This document shows, in pieces, positions 8,684-15,395 of a DNA stretch of 22,098 bases; the stretch's first letter is position 1, and every line of letters begins with the position of its first letter. The stretch spans positions 1 to 22,098 of the forward strand of contig JAVMKL010000201.1 of the NCBI GenBank assembly GCA_031732875.1, written 5' to 3'. The position numbers and the translations under genes were made by a program. Source of the stretch: JAVMKJ01 sp031732875 (lineage in GTDB: Bacteria; Pseudomonadota; Gammaproteobacteria; Competibacterales; Competibacteraceae). The notes below the pieces were generated by a model. It ran no database searches and had not been told where the DNA came from. It saw only the letters and a list, made by a program, of their open reading frames with translations.

Positions 8684-8704
8684 GGAGTGAGGAGTGAGGA
8701 GCAA
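8684..8704 (+). repeat. three GGAGTGA-type heptads directly after the wzy stop
   Basis: Immediately after the TGA stop (8681-8683) come GGAGTGA, GGAGTGA and GGAGCAA (8684-8704). Two copies are identical and the third diverges in its last three bases. The array fills the whole junction with the next gene and provides the GAGGAG (8696-8701) upstream of ATG 8706, so the repeat doubles as a ribosome binding site. It belongs to the same family as the arrays at 3210, 18551 and 19853. Confidence 0.75.
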
Positions 8705-8705
8705 G

Positions 8706-9185
8706 ATGGTTTTACCTTTTACCGTCTGCCTTGCATCCTTTACCGCCGGCTGTCAGACGATCCCATCTGCCGATCCCCTGCCGCCGGAACTCGCCTTTCT
8801 CGTTCGGGTCAACGCCGCCGTCAACCGCGAAGGGCCGCCCTGTCCGCGCGACTATTGCCTGGACGACTGGCCCCGGGTCGCCGACCTGAACCGGCTGGAC
8901 TATTGGGATTGCAAAGCCTACGCCGTCGCCAAAGCCGATCGACTGATCCGCCGGCACGGCTACGATCCGGATCGGCTCGAATACCTGCTGGTCGCCGGAC
9001 CACCGCTGCGGGTTACTCACGCCGCGCTTCTGGTGGATGGCCGCTGGGTGCTGGACATGGGCCTGCGCTGCCAGGTCTGCGAACTGGAGCAGTTCGCCGC
9101 CGGGGTCGAGATCGCTGGCCGGCTGCCGGTGGCGGATCTGCCCTACGTGCATCGGGCGTTGCATCGGCAGGTTTCAAGGCCGTGA
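8706..9185 (+). CDS. small lipoprotein with transglutaminase-like cysteine peptidase fold (BTLCP-like)
   Basis: A 159-residue predicted lipoprotein: a short hydrophobic signal ends in TAGC with Cys16 as lipid attachment site. The body resembles bacterial transglutaminase-like cysteine peptidases (the LapG/DUF920 group): DYWDCKAYAVAKADRLIRRHG provides the Cys (C69), LRVTHAALLVDG the His (H105) and RWVLDM the Asp (D117), in the family's order and approximate spacing. The WDCKAYAV / HAALLV / VLDM sequence is the main evidence. It may cleave or cross-link an envelope protein involved in the polysaccharide; the substrate is unknown. ATG 8706 is preferred, with GAGGAG 4 bases before it; an in-frame GTG at 8694 would add MRSK and lies inside the heptad repeat. 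An extra CQVC at about 122-125 could bind metal or form a disulfide. Confidence 0.6.
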   Translation: MVLPFTVCLASFTAGCQTIPSADPLPPELAFLVRVNAAVNREGPPCPRDYCLDDWPRVADLNRLDYWDCKAYAVAKADRLIRRHGYDPDRLEYLLVAGPPLRVTHAALLVDGRWVLDMGLRCQVCELEQFAAGVEIAGRLPVADLPYVHRALHRQVSRP

Positions 9186-9340
9186 GGCGAAATGGGCCAT
9201 GAAGGCAAGCACCGCGCCTTGATTGCTGGAGTTGCTCGGGCGGCATTCCGTGCTCGACATGCCGCTGGACGTATTGACGCCGGCCGGCTGAAAGCCCAGA
9301 ATCCCCCGCTTGTCGCGTCCCGTCCCCCATCCGGCCGGGC

Positions 9341-9369
9341 GCGGAGCGCTCCGCGGGCGAGAAGCCCGC
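9341..9369 (+). promoter_or_regulatory. palindrome and hairpin in the leader region of cysD
   Basis: The 227 bases between the lipoprotein gene and cysD contain no convincing gene. They do hold a perfect 14-bp palindrome GCGGAGCGCTCCGC (9341-9354), overlapped by a second stem GCGGGC / GCCCGC (9353-9358 / 9364-9369, loop GAGAA). The two stems share bases and could be alternative RNA structures or a DNA operator. There is no T-run, so it is not a standard terminator. No riboswitch was recognised. Confidence 0.35.
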
Positions 9370-9412
9370 CGACGATCCACCCCCTCGCGATCGCCGGAAG
9401 CCGACTCTCCCG

Positions 9413-10348
9413 ATGAATACCGATTCGATACGGCCACTCATGGACCCCTCCAAACCCACCCATCTCAAACAGCTCGAAGCCGAGAGCATTCACATCATTC
9501 GCGAGGTTGCCGCCGAGTTCGACAAGCCAGTGATGCTGTATTCGATCGGCAAGGATTCCTCGGTGATGCTGCGCTTGGCGCTGAAAGCCTTTTTCCCCGG
9601 CAAGCCCCCGTTTCCGCTGCTGCACGTGGACACCACCTGGAAGTTCCGGGAGATGATCCGCTTTCGCGACGAGCAGGCCCGGCGGCTGGGGCTGGAGTTG
9701 ATCGTTCACGTCAACGAGGATGGGCTGCGCGAGGGCATCAATCCCTTCACCCACGGTTCGCGGGTTCACACCGACGTGATGAAGACCGAGGCGCTGAAAC
9801 AGGCACTGGACCGCCATGGTTTCGACGCAGCCTTCGGCGGCGCGCGGCGGGACGAGGAACGCTCGCGGGCCAAGGAACGGGTTTACTCCTTTCGCGACCG
9901 CAACCACCGCTGGGATCCCAAGAACCAGCGGCCCGAACTGTGGAATCTGTACAACGGTCGGGTGCACAAGGGCGAGAGCATCCGGGTATTTCCCCTCTCC
10001 AACTGGACCGAACTGGATGTCTGGCAATACATTCACCTCGAACGCATCCCCATCGTGCCGCTTTATTTGGCCGCCGAGCGGCCGGTGGTGGAACGGGACG
10101 GCACGCTCATCATGGTGGACGACGAGCGGATACCGCTGGAGCCGGGCGAGACGCCGCGCCTGGAATGGGTCCGGTTCCGCACCCTGGGTTGCTACCCGTT
10201 GACCGGCGCCATCCGCTCGCGGGCCACCACCCTGCCGGAGATCATCCAGGAAATGTTGCTGACCCGCTTCTCGGAACGCCAGGGGCGGCTGATCGACCAC
10301 GACGCCGCCGGATCGATGGAGGAAAAGAAGCGGCAGGGGTATTTCTGA
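9413..10348 (+). CDS. cysD: sulfate adenylyltransferase subunit 2 (CysD)
   Basis: Small, catalytic subunit of ATP sulfurylase. With the CysN GTPase it converts ATP and sulfate to APS and pyrophosphate in the cytoplasm. The 311-residue length matches the family (about 300). The PP-loop ATP pyrophosphatase motif appears as YSIGKDSSV (43-51), and other family blocks are FPLLHVDTTWKF, GGARRDEERSRAKER and the C-terminal EKKRQGYF. ATG 9413 gives a slightly long N-terminus; an in-frame ATG at 9440 would remove nine residues, and neither has a strong ribosome binding site. The stop is one base before the cysNC start, so the two subunits are translationally coupled. No other sulfate-assimilation gene (cysH, cysI, cysJ) lies nearby, which suggests PAPS production for sulfation rather than cysteine synthesis. 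Confidence 0.96.
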   Translation: MNTDSIRPLMDPSKPTHLKQLEAESIHIIREVAAEFDKPVMLYSIGKDSSVMLRLALKAFFPGKPPFPLLHVDTTWKFREMIRFRDEQARRLGLELIVHVNEDGLREGINPFTHGSRVHTDVMKTEALKQALDRHGFDAAFGGARRDEERSRAKERVYSFRDRNHRWDPKNQRPELWNLYNGRVHKGESIRVFPLSNWTELDVWQYIHLERIPIVPLYLAAERPVVERDGTLIMVDDERIPLEPGETPRLEWVRFRTLGCYPLTGAIRSRATTLPEIIQEMLLTRFSERQGRLIDHDAAGSMEEKKRQGYF

Positions 10349-10349
10349 C

Positions 10350-12275
10350 ATGTCCCACGTCTCCCCTCTGATCGAATCCGACATCCATGCCTATCTGGAA
10401 ACCCACGAGCGCAAGGATCTGCTCCGTTTCATCACCTGCGGCAGCGTCGACGACGGCAAGAGTACCCTGATCGGCCGGCTGCTGTACGACACCCAGCTGA
10501 TCTACGAGGACCAACTGAGCGCCGTGCGCCGCGATACCACCCGCTACGGCACCACCGGCGAGGAGTTGGACTTGGCCCTGCTGGTGGACGGACTGCAGGC
10601 CGAGCGGGAGCAGGGCATCACCATCGATGTTGCCTACCGCTATTTCTCCACGGAAAAGCGCAAGTTCATCATCGCCGATACCCCGGGTCACGAACAGTAC
10701 ACGCGCAACATGGCCACCGGCGCCTCGACCGCCCAACTGGCGGTTCTGCTGGTCGACGCCCGCAAGGGCGTGCAGGTCCAGACCCGCCGTCACAGCTTCA
10801 TCGTGTCCCTGCTCGGCATCCGCCATCTGGTGCTGGCGGTCAACAAGATGGATCTGGTCGGCCACGATCCGGCGGTGTTCGAGCGGATTCGCGCCGATTA
10901 TCTGGATTTCATCACCAAGCTGGACGTGCGGGACGTGCGCTGCGTGCCGGTGTCGGCGCTGCGCGGCGACAACATAGCCGAGCCCTCGGCCGTCATGCCC
11001 TGGTATCAGGGTCCGACCCTGCTGCATTTGTTGGAGACGGTGGAGGTGGTGGCCGATCGCAACATCCGCGATTTCCGCTTCCCGGTGCAGTACGTCAACC
11101 GTCCGAACCTGGATTTCCGCGGCTTCTGCGGCACCATCGCCGCCGGAACGGTCCGGCCGGGCGATTCGATCGTGGCGCTACCCTCGGGCCAGCGCAGTCG
11201 GGTGGCGGCCATCGTCACCGCCGATGGCAATCTGGCCGAGGCCTTTCCCGGTCAGGCCGTGACCCTGACCCTGAGCGACGAGATCGACGTCAGCCGGGGC
11301 GACCTGCTGGTCCATCCGGACCGACTGCCGGCGGTGGCGGAGTCCTTCGACGCCCGTCTGGTATGGATGGCGGACGCCCCGTTGCTACCGGGTCGCCAGT
11401 ACGATATCAAGCTTGGTACCCGATTGCTGCCGGCTACCCCGACCGAATTACACCACCGCATCGACGTGAATACCCTCGAGCACCAGCGGGTCGAAGAGTT
11501 GGGCTTGAACGAGATCGGCTACTGCCGCTTCAGTCTGAACCAGCCGGCGCCGTTCGATCCCTACGAGACAATTCCCGGTACCGGCAACTTCATCGTCATC
11601 GACCGGATCACCAACGTCACGGTGGGGGCGGGGATGATCGTGCGGCCGGTGGTCCAGCCGATGATGGACAAGTCGCGCAACGTGGTCTGGCACCAGCATA
11701 AGGTGATGCGGGCGCAGCGGGCCAACCAGAAGGGGCAGCGGCCGTGCGTGATCTGGCTGACCGGACTGTCGGGCTCGGGCAAATCGACCTTGGCCAACGC
11801 GCTGGAACAACGCTTGCTGCTGCGGGGCTATCACAGCTACCTGCTGGACGGCGACAATATCCGCCACGGTCTGAATCAGGATCTGGGGTTCTCCACGGAG
11901 GACCGGGTGGAGAACATCCGTCGGATCGGCGAGGTGGCGGCGCTGTTCGCCGATGCCGGGCTGATCGCGATCACCGCCTTCATCTCGCCGTTTCGCGCCG
12001 ATCGGGCGATGGTGCGCGCCCTCGTGCCGGAGGGAGAATTCGTCGAGGTGTACGTCCGGGCTTCGCTCGAGGCCTGCGAGGGGCGCGATCCCAAGGGGTT
12101 GTACGCCAAGGCCCGCGCCGGCGTGATTCGGGACTTCACCGGCATCGATTCGCCCTACGAGGCGCCGGAGCGGCCCGAACTGGTGCTCGACACCGAGCGG
12201 GACTTGCCCGAGGCCTGCGTCGAACGGCTGCTGGCCTACCTCGGCGAGCGGCGCATCCTGCGGGGAGGATCATGA
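10350..12275 (+). CDS. cysNC: sulfate adenylyltransferase subunit 1 / adenylylsulfate kinase fusion (CysNC)
   Basis: Bifunctional 641-residue enzyme. The N-terminal CysN GTPase (about 1-450) drives APS formation with CysD: G1 GSVDDGKST (31-39), G3 DTPGHEQY (about 110-117), G4 NKMD (165-168), then EF-Tu-like beta-barrel domains. The C-terminal APS kinase (about 455-641) phosphorylates APS to PAPS, the donor for sulfotransferases: P-loop GLSGSGKST (about 472-480), FISPFRADRAMVR, and KARAGVIRDFTGIDSPYEAPERPELVL. Both halves look complete and keep their nucleotide-binding motifs. It starts one base after cysD stops (TGACATG). A cysDNC pair inside a polysaccharide cluster suggests polymer sulfation, but no sulfotransferase gene is visible in the window. 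Confidence 0.96.
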   Translation: MSHVSPLIESDIHAYLETHERKDLLRFITCGSVDDGKSTLIGRLLYDTQLIYEDQLSAVRRDTTRYGTTGEELDLALLVDGLQAEREQGITIDVAYRYFSTEKRKFIIADTPGHEQYTRNMATGASTAQLAVLLVDARKGVQVQTRRHSFIVSLLGIRHLVLAVNKMDLVGHDPAVFERIRADYLDFITKLDVRDVRCVPVSALRGDNIAEPSAVMPWYQGPTLLHLLETVEVVADRNIRDFRFPVQYVNRPNLDFRGFCGTIAAGTVRPGDSIVALPSGQRSRVAAIVTADGNLAEAFPGQAVTLTLSDEIDVSRGDLLVHPDRLPAVAESFDARLVWMADAPLLPGRQYDIKLGTRLLPATPTELHHRIDVNTLEHQRVEELGLNEIGYCRFSLNQPAPFDPYETIPGTGNFIVIDRITNVTVGAGMIVRPVVQPMMDKSRNVVWHQHKVMRAQRANQKGQRPCVIWLTGLSGSGKSTLANALEQRLLLRGYHSYLLDGDNIRHGLNQDLGFSTEDRVENIRRIGEVAALFADAGLIAITAFISPFRADRAMVRALVPEGEFVEVYVRASLEACEGRDPKGLYAKARAGVIRDFTGIDSPYEAPERPELVLDTERDLPEACVERLLAYLGERRILRGGS

Positions 12276-12294
12276 TTTCAGGGGAAATCAACTC

Positions 12295-12624
12295 ATGAAG
12301 GTTCGAGCCGTCTGGGAAAACGGGGTTTTTCGTCCCATGTCGCCACTGACCCTCAAGCGCCGCTCGGTGACCATTCAGGTGCCAGACGAGGAAATCGCTG
12401 GCGCCGATCCCGCGGAAGGCATCAGGGTCGGCGATGGGGGCCAGGCGAACCAGATCCGGTCTTCGCTGGATACGCTGCTCGGCGAGTATCCGGATGACTC
12501 CTGGTTAAAAAGAATGAAGGAAACCGAGGAGCAAATCCTGGCCATTCCCGATGATCGGTTACCCGAACTGACGGACAGGGAAATGGAGCGGATGGCCGCG
12601 ATTGCCCGGCGCGAGGAGCGTTGA
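12295..12624 (+). CDS. AF2212-like (DUF104) antitoxin
   Basis: A 109-residue protein whose first 35 residues (MKVRAVWENGVFRPMSPLTL ... VTIQVPDEEI) match the DUF104 / AF2212-like antitoxin pattern: a beta-strand IxAVYENGVFxPxxPL followed by VTI. The acidic C-terminal half (about 50-109, with SLDTLLGEYPDDSWLKRM and LPELTDREMERMAAIARREER) is helical and is the likely toxin-binding segment. It starts 19 bases after cysNC with GGGGAAA in ribosome-binding position. Its stop TGA (12622-12624) overlaps or abuts the start of the PIN-containing ORF, the coupling expected of a toxin-antitoxin pair. Such antitoxins usually sit beside PIN (VapC-like) RNases, as here. The partner toxin is fused to a sugar aminotransferase, so the antitoxin may regulate that enzyme. 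Confidence 0.7.
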   Translation: MKVRAVWENGVFRPMSPLTLKRRSVTIQVPDEEIAGADPAEGIRVGDGGQANQIRSSLDTLLGEYPDDSWLKRMKETEEQILAIPDDRLPELTDREMERMAAIARREER

Positions 12625-12626
12625 GC

Positions 12627-14174
12627 GTGGATTTGTTGCTGGATGCAAGCGTCGCGATCGATCTTTGCGCGCCACGGATCCCGTGGTACGGTCCGGCGCG
12701 GGACGCGCTGGCACGGTGCGCGGCAACCGGGGGGCGGGTGTGGTTGTACGCGGGTTCGGTTCAAACCCTGCAATACAGCCTGTACGATGCATTGCGGCGA
12801 TTGCGGCCCGAGCTATCCGATCGCCAGCGCATGCGGCTGGCCAAATCTCGACTGGCCGATTTTGCCAGGGACAAGCACTGGCTGGCGGCTCTGGCGGGCG
12901 AAGGAGCGGTATTCGACGGCGACGATCCCGAGGGCGAACAGTTGGTTCGGGCGCTGGAGCGGTTTGAGGGTAATGCGCGGTTGTTGAGTCGCGATGGGCG
13001 ACTGGCCGAACGCTATCCGGATCGGGTGATCGCTCCGGAGGCGTATTTGGCGTTGGACCGGCCGCCCCGGTCGCTGGAGTTCATCGACCTGAAAGCCCAG
13101 CAAGACACCTTCCGCCCCGCGCTCGAACGGAACGTCCATCGGGTGCTCCATCACGGTCAGTACATCATGGGCCCCGAGATCGCCGAGCTGGAAACAGCGC
13201 TGGCTGAGTACGTGGGCGTGAAGCACTGTATCAGCGTGGCCAGCGGCACCGACAGCCTGGAGATTGCCCTTCGGGCCTTGGGCATCGGGCCGGGCGACGA
13301 GGTGATTACCGTACCCTTCACCTGGATCAGTTCGGCCGAGATCGTCGGCCTGGTGGGGGCGACGCCGGTATTCGTGGACATCGAGCCGGAGAGCTTCAAT
13401 ATCGATGTGGAGCGGATTGAGGCGGCCATCACCCCGCGTGCCAAGGCGATCCTGCCGGTGAGCCTGTTCGGGCAGATGCCGGATTACCCCGCCATCAACG
13501 CCCTCGCCGCTCGCCATGGTCTGACCGTGATTGAAGACGCCGCCCAGAGCTTTGGCGCCACCCAGCACGGCCGGCGCAGTTGCGGGGTGACGACTCTCGC
13601 CAGCACCTCTTTTTTTCCCGCCAAGCCCCTGGGCTGTTACGGCGATGGTGGAGCGCTGTTTACCAACGACGAGGGGCTGGCCGAGCGGATGCGCGCCATC
13701 CGTACCCACGGCGGCATCCGGCGCCACCACCACCCCCTCCTGGGGACGAACGGGCGGTTCGATACGTTGCAGGCGGCGATCCTGCTGGCCAAATGGCCTT
13801 GTTTCCAACGGGAAGTGGAAGCCCGCGGTCGCATCGGCGCCCGCTACAGCGAAAGGCTAGATGAAGTTGGCGTCGTCACCCCGCGAGTCATGCCTGGCAA
13901 CACTCATGTTTATGCGCAATACACCATTCGGGCAGCGGACCGTGATCGGATGAGCGCGGCGCTCAAGGCCCAGGGCATCCCGACGGCGGTGTACTATCCA
14001 AAGTGTCTGCACGAGCAGCCGGTGTTCGCGCCGCTGGGCTACCAATGGGGCGATTTCCCGGAGGCCGAACGGGCTTCGCGCGAGGTGTTGAGCCTGCCGA
14101 TGCATCCGTGGTTGACGGAGCGGGAGCAGGATCGGGTGGTGGTGGCGGTTCTGGCGGCGGTTGCATCGACTTGA
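12627..14174 (+). CDS. PIN-domain toxin fused to WbpE-like DegT/DnrJ/EryC1 aminotransferase
   Basis: One open frame of 515 residues with two unrelated parts. Residues 1-140 form a PIN (VapC-type) RNase domain: LLLDASVAID with Asp6, DDPEGEQLVRALERF with Asp99/100, and RLLSRDGRLAERYPDRVIAPEAYL with Asp123; these acidic residues would bind the metal. From about 150 it is a PLP sugar aminotransferase (LEFIDLKAQQD, GQYIMGPEI, SGTDSLEIALRALGIGPGDEV, EDAAQSFGAT), with the Schiff-base lysine in SFFPAKPLGCYGDGG (about Lys333). It is closest in pattern to WbpE-type UDP-3-keto-sugar aminotransferases. GTG 12627 is preferred, with GAGGAG 9 bases upstream; TTG 12621 has too short a spacing. An in-frame TTG at 13047 with GGAGG 5 bases upstream could start a free aminotransferase. 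The linker is only about ten residues. WbpA/B/D partners are absent here. Confidence 0.85.
   Translation: MDLLLDASVAIDLCAPRIPWYGPARDALARCAATGGRVWLYAGSVQTLQYSLYDALRRLRPELSDRQRMRLAKSRLADFARDKHWLAALAGEGAVFDGDDPEGEQLVRALERFEGNARLLSRDGRLAERYPDRVIAPEAYLALDRPPRSLEFIDLKAQQDTFRPALERNVHRVLHHGQYIMGPEIAELETALAEYVGVKHCISVASGTDSLEIALRALGIGPGDEVITVPFTWISSAEIVGLVGATPVFVDIEPESFNIDVERIEAAITPRAKAILPVSLFGQMPDYPAINALAARHGLTVIEDAAQSFGATQHGRRSCGVTTLASTSFFPAKPLGCYGDGGALFTNDEGLAERMRAIRTHGGIRRHHHPLLGTNGRFDTLQAAILLAKWPCFQREVEARGRIGARYSERLDEVGVVTPRVMPGNTHVYAQYTIRAADRDRMSAALKAQGIPTAVYYPKCLHEQPVFAPLGYQWGDFPEAERASREVLSLPMHPWLTEREQDRVVVAVLAAVAST
13037..13049 (+). promoter_or_regulatory. candidate internal ribosome binding site and TTG start for the aminotransferase
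   Basis: GGAGG at 13037-13041 is followed after five bases by an in-frame TTG (13047-13049). Translation from there would give a 375-residue protein beginning MALDRPPRSLEFIDLKAQQ, almost the usual N-terminus of WbpE-type aminotransferases. This could let the locus make a free enzyme as well as the PIN fusion. In GC-rich coding DNA a GGAGG can arise by chance, so it remains a candidate. Confidence 0.35.
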
Positions 14175-14182
14175 CGTATTAA

Positions 14183-14725
14183 ATGGTGGCCGTGCCTTCA
14201 CGACAAATGTCCCATGATGGCGCCGAGATCGGTCAGTGGTTTGCGGTTTACAGCAAGCCGCGCCGGGAAGCCGAGGCGGTCGAGCAGTTGGATCGTCAGG
14301 GTTATGTGGCCTTCCTGCCCCGGGTGCGGGCGCGGCGACGGTTGCGCGGGCAATGGCGGGAAATGGTCGAGCCGATGTTTCCACGCTATCTGTTTCTGCG
14401 GGCGACGCTGGGCGAAGACAACCTGGCGCCGGTGCGTTCGACCCGCGGCGTGATCGGGCTGGTGCGATTCGAGGGCAGGCCGCGGCCGGTGCCGGAGCCG
14501 GTCATGATCGAACTGCGCCGGCTGTGCGGGGGTGAAAAGGGTGCGCTGGAACTGCCACAGCCGCTGAATCCCGGCAGCCAGGTACGGATCCTGGAGGGGC
14601 CCTTTGCGGGTTGTGAAGCGGAGTTGCTGGACCACGACGGCGAACGCCGCGCGGTGGTTTTGCTCGAGTTGCTGGGCCGACCCCACGCGCTCGAAATGCC
14701 CGCCGACAACCTGGCGATCATTTGA
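14183..14725 (+). CDS. RfaH/NusG-type transcription antitermination protein
   Basis: Specialised NusG paralogue of 180 residues. The N-terminal NGN domain (about 17-115) shows QWFAVYSKPRREAEAVEQLDRQGYVAFLPRVRARRR and FPRYLFLRATLGEDNLAPVRSTRGVIGLVRF, the RfaH/NusG signature that binds the RNA polymerase clamp. The C-terminal KOW domain (about 127-180) reads LNPGSQVRILEGPFAGCEAELL. RfaH-type proteins are recruited at ops DNA in the paused complex and suppress Rho-dependent termination in long polysaccharide operons. Here an exact ops sequence lies 122 bases downstream of this gene. ATG 14183 follows the aminotransferase stop by eight bases; an in-frame ATG at 14207 (MSHDGAEI) would trim a non-conserved 8-residue extension, and neither has a strong ribosome binding site. 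Confidence 0.92.
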   Translation: MVAVPSRQMSHDGAEIGQWFAVYSKPRREAEAVEQLDRQGYVAFLPRVRARRRLRGQWREMVEPMFPRYLFLRATLGEDNLAPVRSTRGVIGLVRFEGRPRPVPEPVMIELRRLCGGEKGALELPQPLNPGSQVRILEGPFAGCEAELLDHDGERRAVVLLELLGRPHALEMPADNLAII

Positions 14726-14781
14726 ATTCGGTTCGTCGACACTTTTTTCGCCGGGCACGTCCATCCGCCACCGATATCGGC

Positions 14782-14805
14782 TAGACTGTTGTTCATGCTT
14801 GAACA
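14782..14805 (+). promoter_or_regulatory. candidate promoter -10 and perfect palindromic operator before the MarR-like gene
   Basis: TAGACT at 14782-14787 resembles a -10 hexamer. Three bases downstream lies the perfect inverted repeat TGTTCA-TGCT-TGAACA (14790-14805), which would cover the transcription start. A second perfect palindrome, CCGATATCGG, lies just upstream at 14771-14780. Position and symmetry suit a dimeric winged-helix repressor, and the product of the next gene is the obvious candidate. No good -35 is seen 16-18 bases upstream, so the promoter call is weaker than the palindrome. Confidence 0.45.
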
Positions 14806-14847
14806 CCCCGCATTCCCCCGACGCGCTGGCCGATCGTGACACGGTTT

Positions 14848-14859
14848 GGCGGTAGCGTG
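14848..14859 (+). promoter_or_regulatory. ops element (RfaH recruitment site)
   Basis: GGCGGTAGCGTG is an exact 12-base match to the E. coli ops element, the non-template-strand signal at which RNA polymerase pauses and RfaH loads. It lies on the coding strand in the untranslated leader of the MarR-like gene, about 55 bases downstream of the candidate start site near 14793 and about 120 bases after the RfaH-type gene. The placement fits an antiterminated operon running from 14893 to at least the end of the window. Confidence 0.85.
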
Positions 14860-14892
14860 CCTGTTGGGAGGGGGAACGAACGCCTACTTACG

Positions 14893-15273
14893 ATGAGTCA
14901 CCGCCAGGACAACCAGCGGGAAGATATCCGGTTCCAGGTGTTGCGACTGCTGGAAGCCAACCCGCGGATCACCCAGCGCGAGCTGGCGCGGGAACTGGGC
15001 ATCAGCCTGGGCTGGGTCAACTACTGTCTCAAGGCGCTGCTGGACAAAGGTTTGATCAAGATCCACAACTTCAGCGCCAACCCCAACAAGCTGGCTTACG
15101 CTTACCGGCTGACACCGGCTGGCTTGGCGGAAAAAGCCGTCATCACCACCCGCTTTCTCAAGCGCAAGCTGGCCGAATACGAACGGCTGCGGGAAGAGAT
15201 CGAGTTCTTGCGGCGGGAAGTCTCCGAAGGGAACAGGGATGATGGCGGACAAGGATCGGGGGGTGGAGTGTGA
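14893..15273 (+). CDS. MarR-family EPS-associated transcriptional regulator
   Basis: DNA-binding protein of 126 residues with an N-terminal winged helix-turn-helix (about 10-80): EDIRFQVLRLLEANPRITQRELARELGISLGWVNYCLKALLDKGLIKI, then a wing ending in YAYRLTPAGLAEKA. A helical tail follows (about 85-118, FLKRKLAEYERLREEIEFLRREV), probably for dimerisation. This architecture and neighbourhood match the MarR-like regulators found with exopolysaccharide clusters. It probably controls its own operon through the palindrome at 14790-14805. ATG 14893 is the first natural methionine of the conserved part. The GGGAGGGGG at 14866-14874 lies about 18 bases upstream, longer than usual, and an in-frame GTG at 14836 would place the ops site inside the coding region. 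The stop TGA is followed by decayed heptad-like repeats (GGCTTGA). Confidence 0.82.
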   Translation: MSHRQDNQREDIRFQVLRLLEANPRITQRELARELGISLGWVNYCLKALLDKGLIKIHNFSANPNKLAYAYRLTPAGLAEKAVITTRFLKRKLAEYERLREEIEFLRREVSEGNRDDGGQGSGGGV

Positions 15274-15395
15274 GGCTTGAGGATCTTGAAGGTGTGGAGG
15301 CGGTCGGCTGGCGCCGCAGTTCCGCAATGCTTGGTATGTCAGTGTCTCAGCGCCTGTCCATCCCTATAACCCATGACCTTTAATCCTTAACCATC

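Noticed and set aside
9186..9412. SAM-type or other sulfur riboswitch upstream of cysD
   Set aside because: No multi-helix conserved core was seen; only two short overlapping stems.
9174..9437. Small - strand frame covering the gap before cysD
   Set aside because: 87 codons, Ser/Arg/Gly-rich, no family resemblance and no ribosome binding site; treated as non-coding.
9143..10384. Open frame of 413 codons on the - strand opposite cysD
   Set aside because: The + strand encodes an unmistakable CysD over the same bases; the antisense product shows no domain.
12621..13075. Separate stand-alone PIN gene followed by a separate aminotransferase gene
   Set aside because: No stop codon exists between the two domains in the given sequence; a single frame runs through, so the fusion is reported, with an internal start as an option.
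14740..14752. T-run after the RfaH-type gene as an intrinsic terminator
   Set aside because: Six T's occur, but no stable GC-rich stem precedes them.
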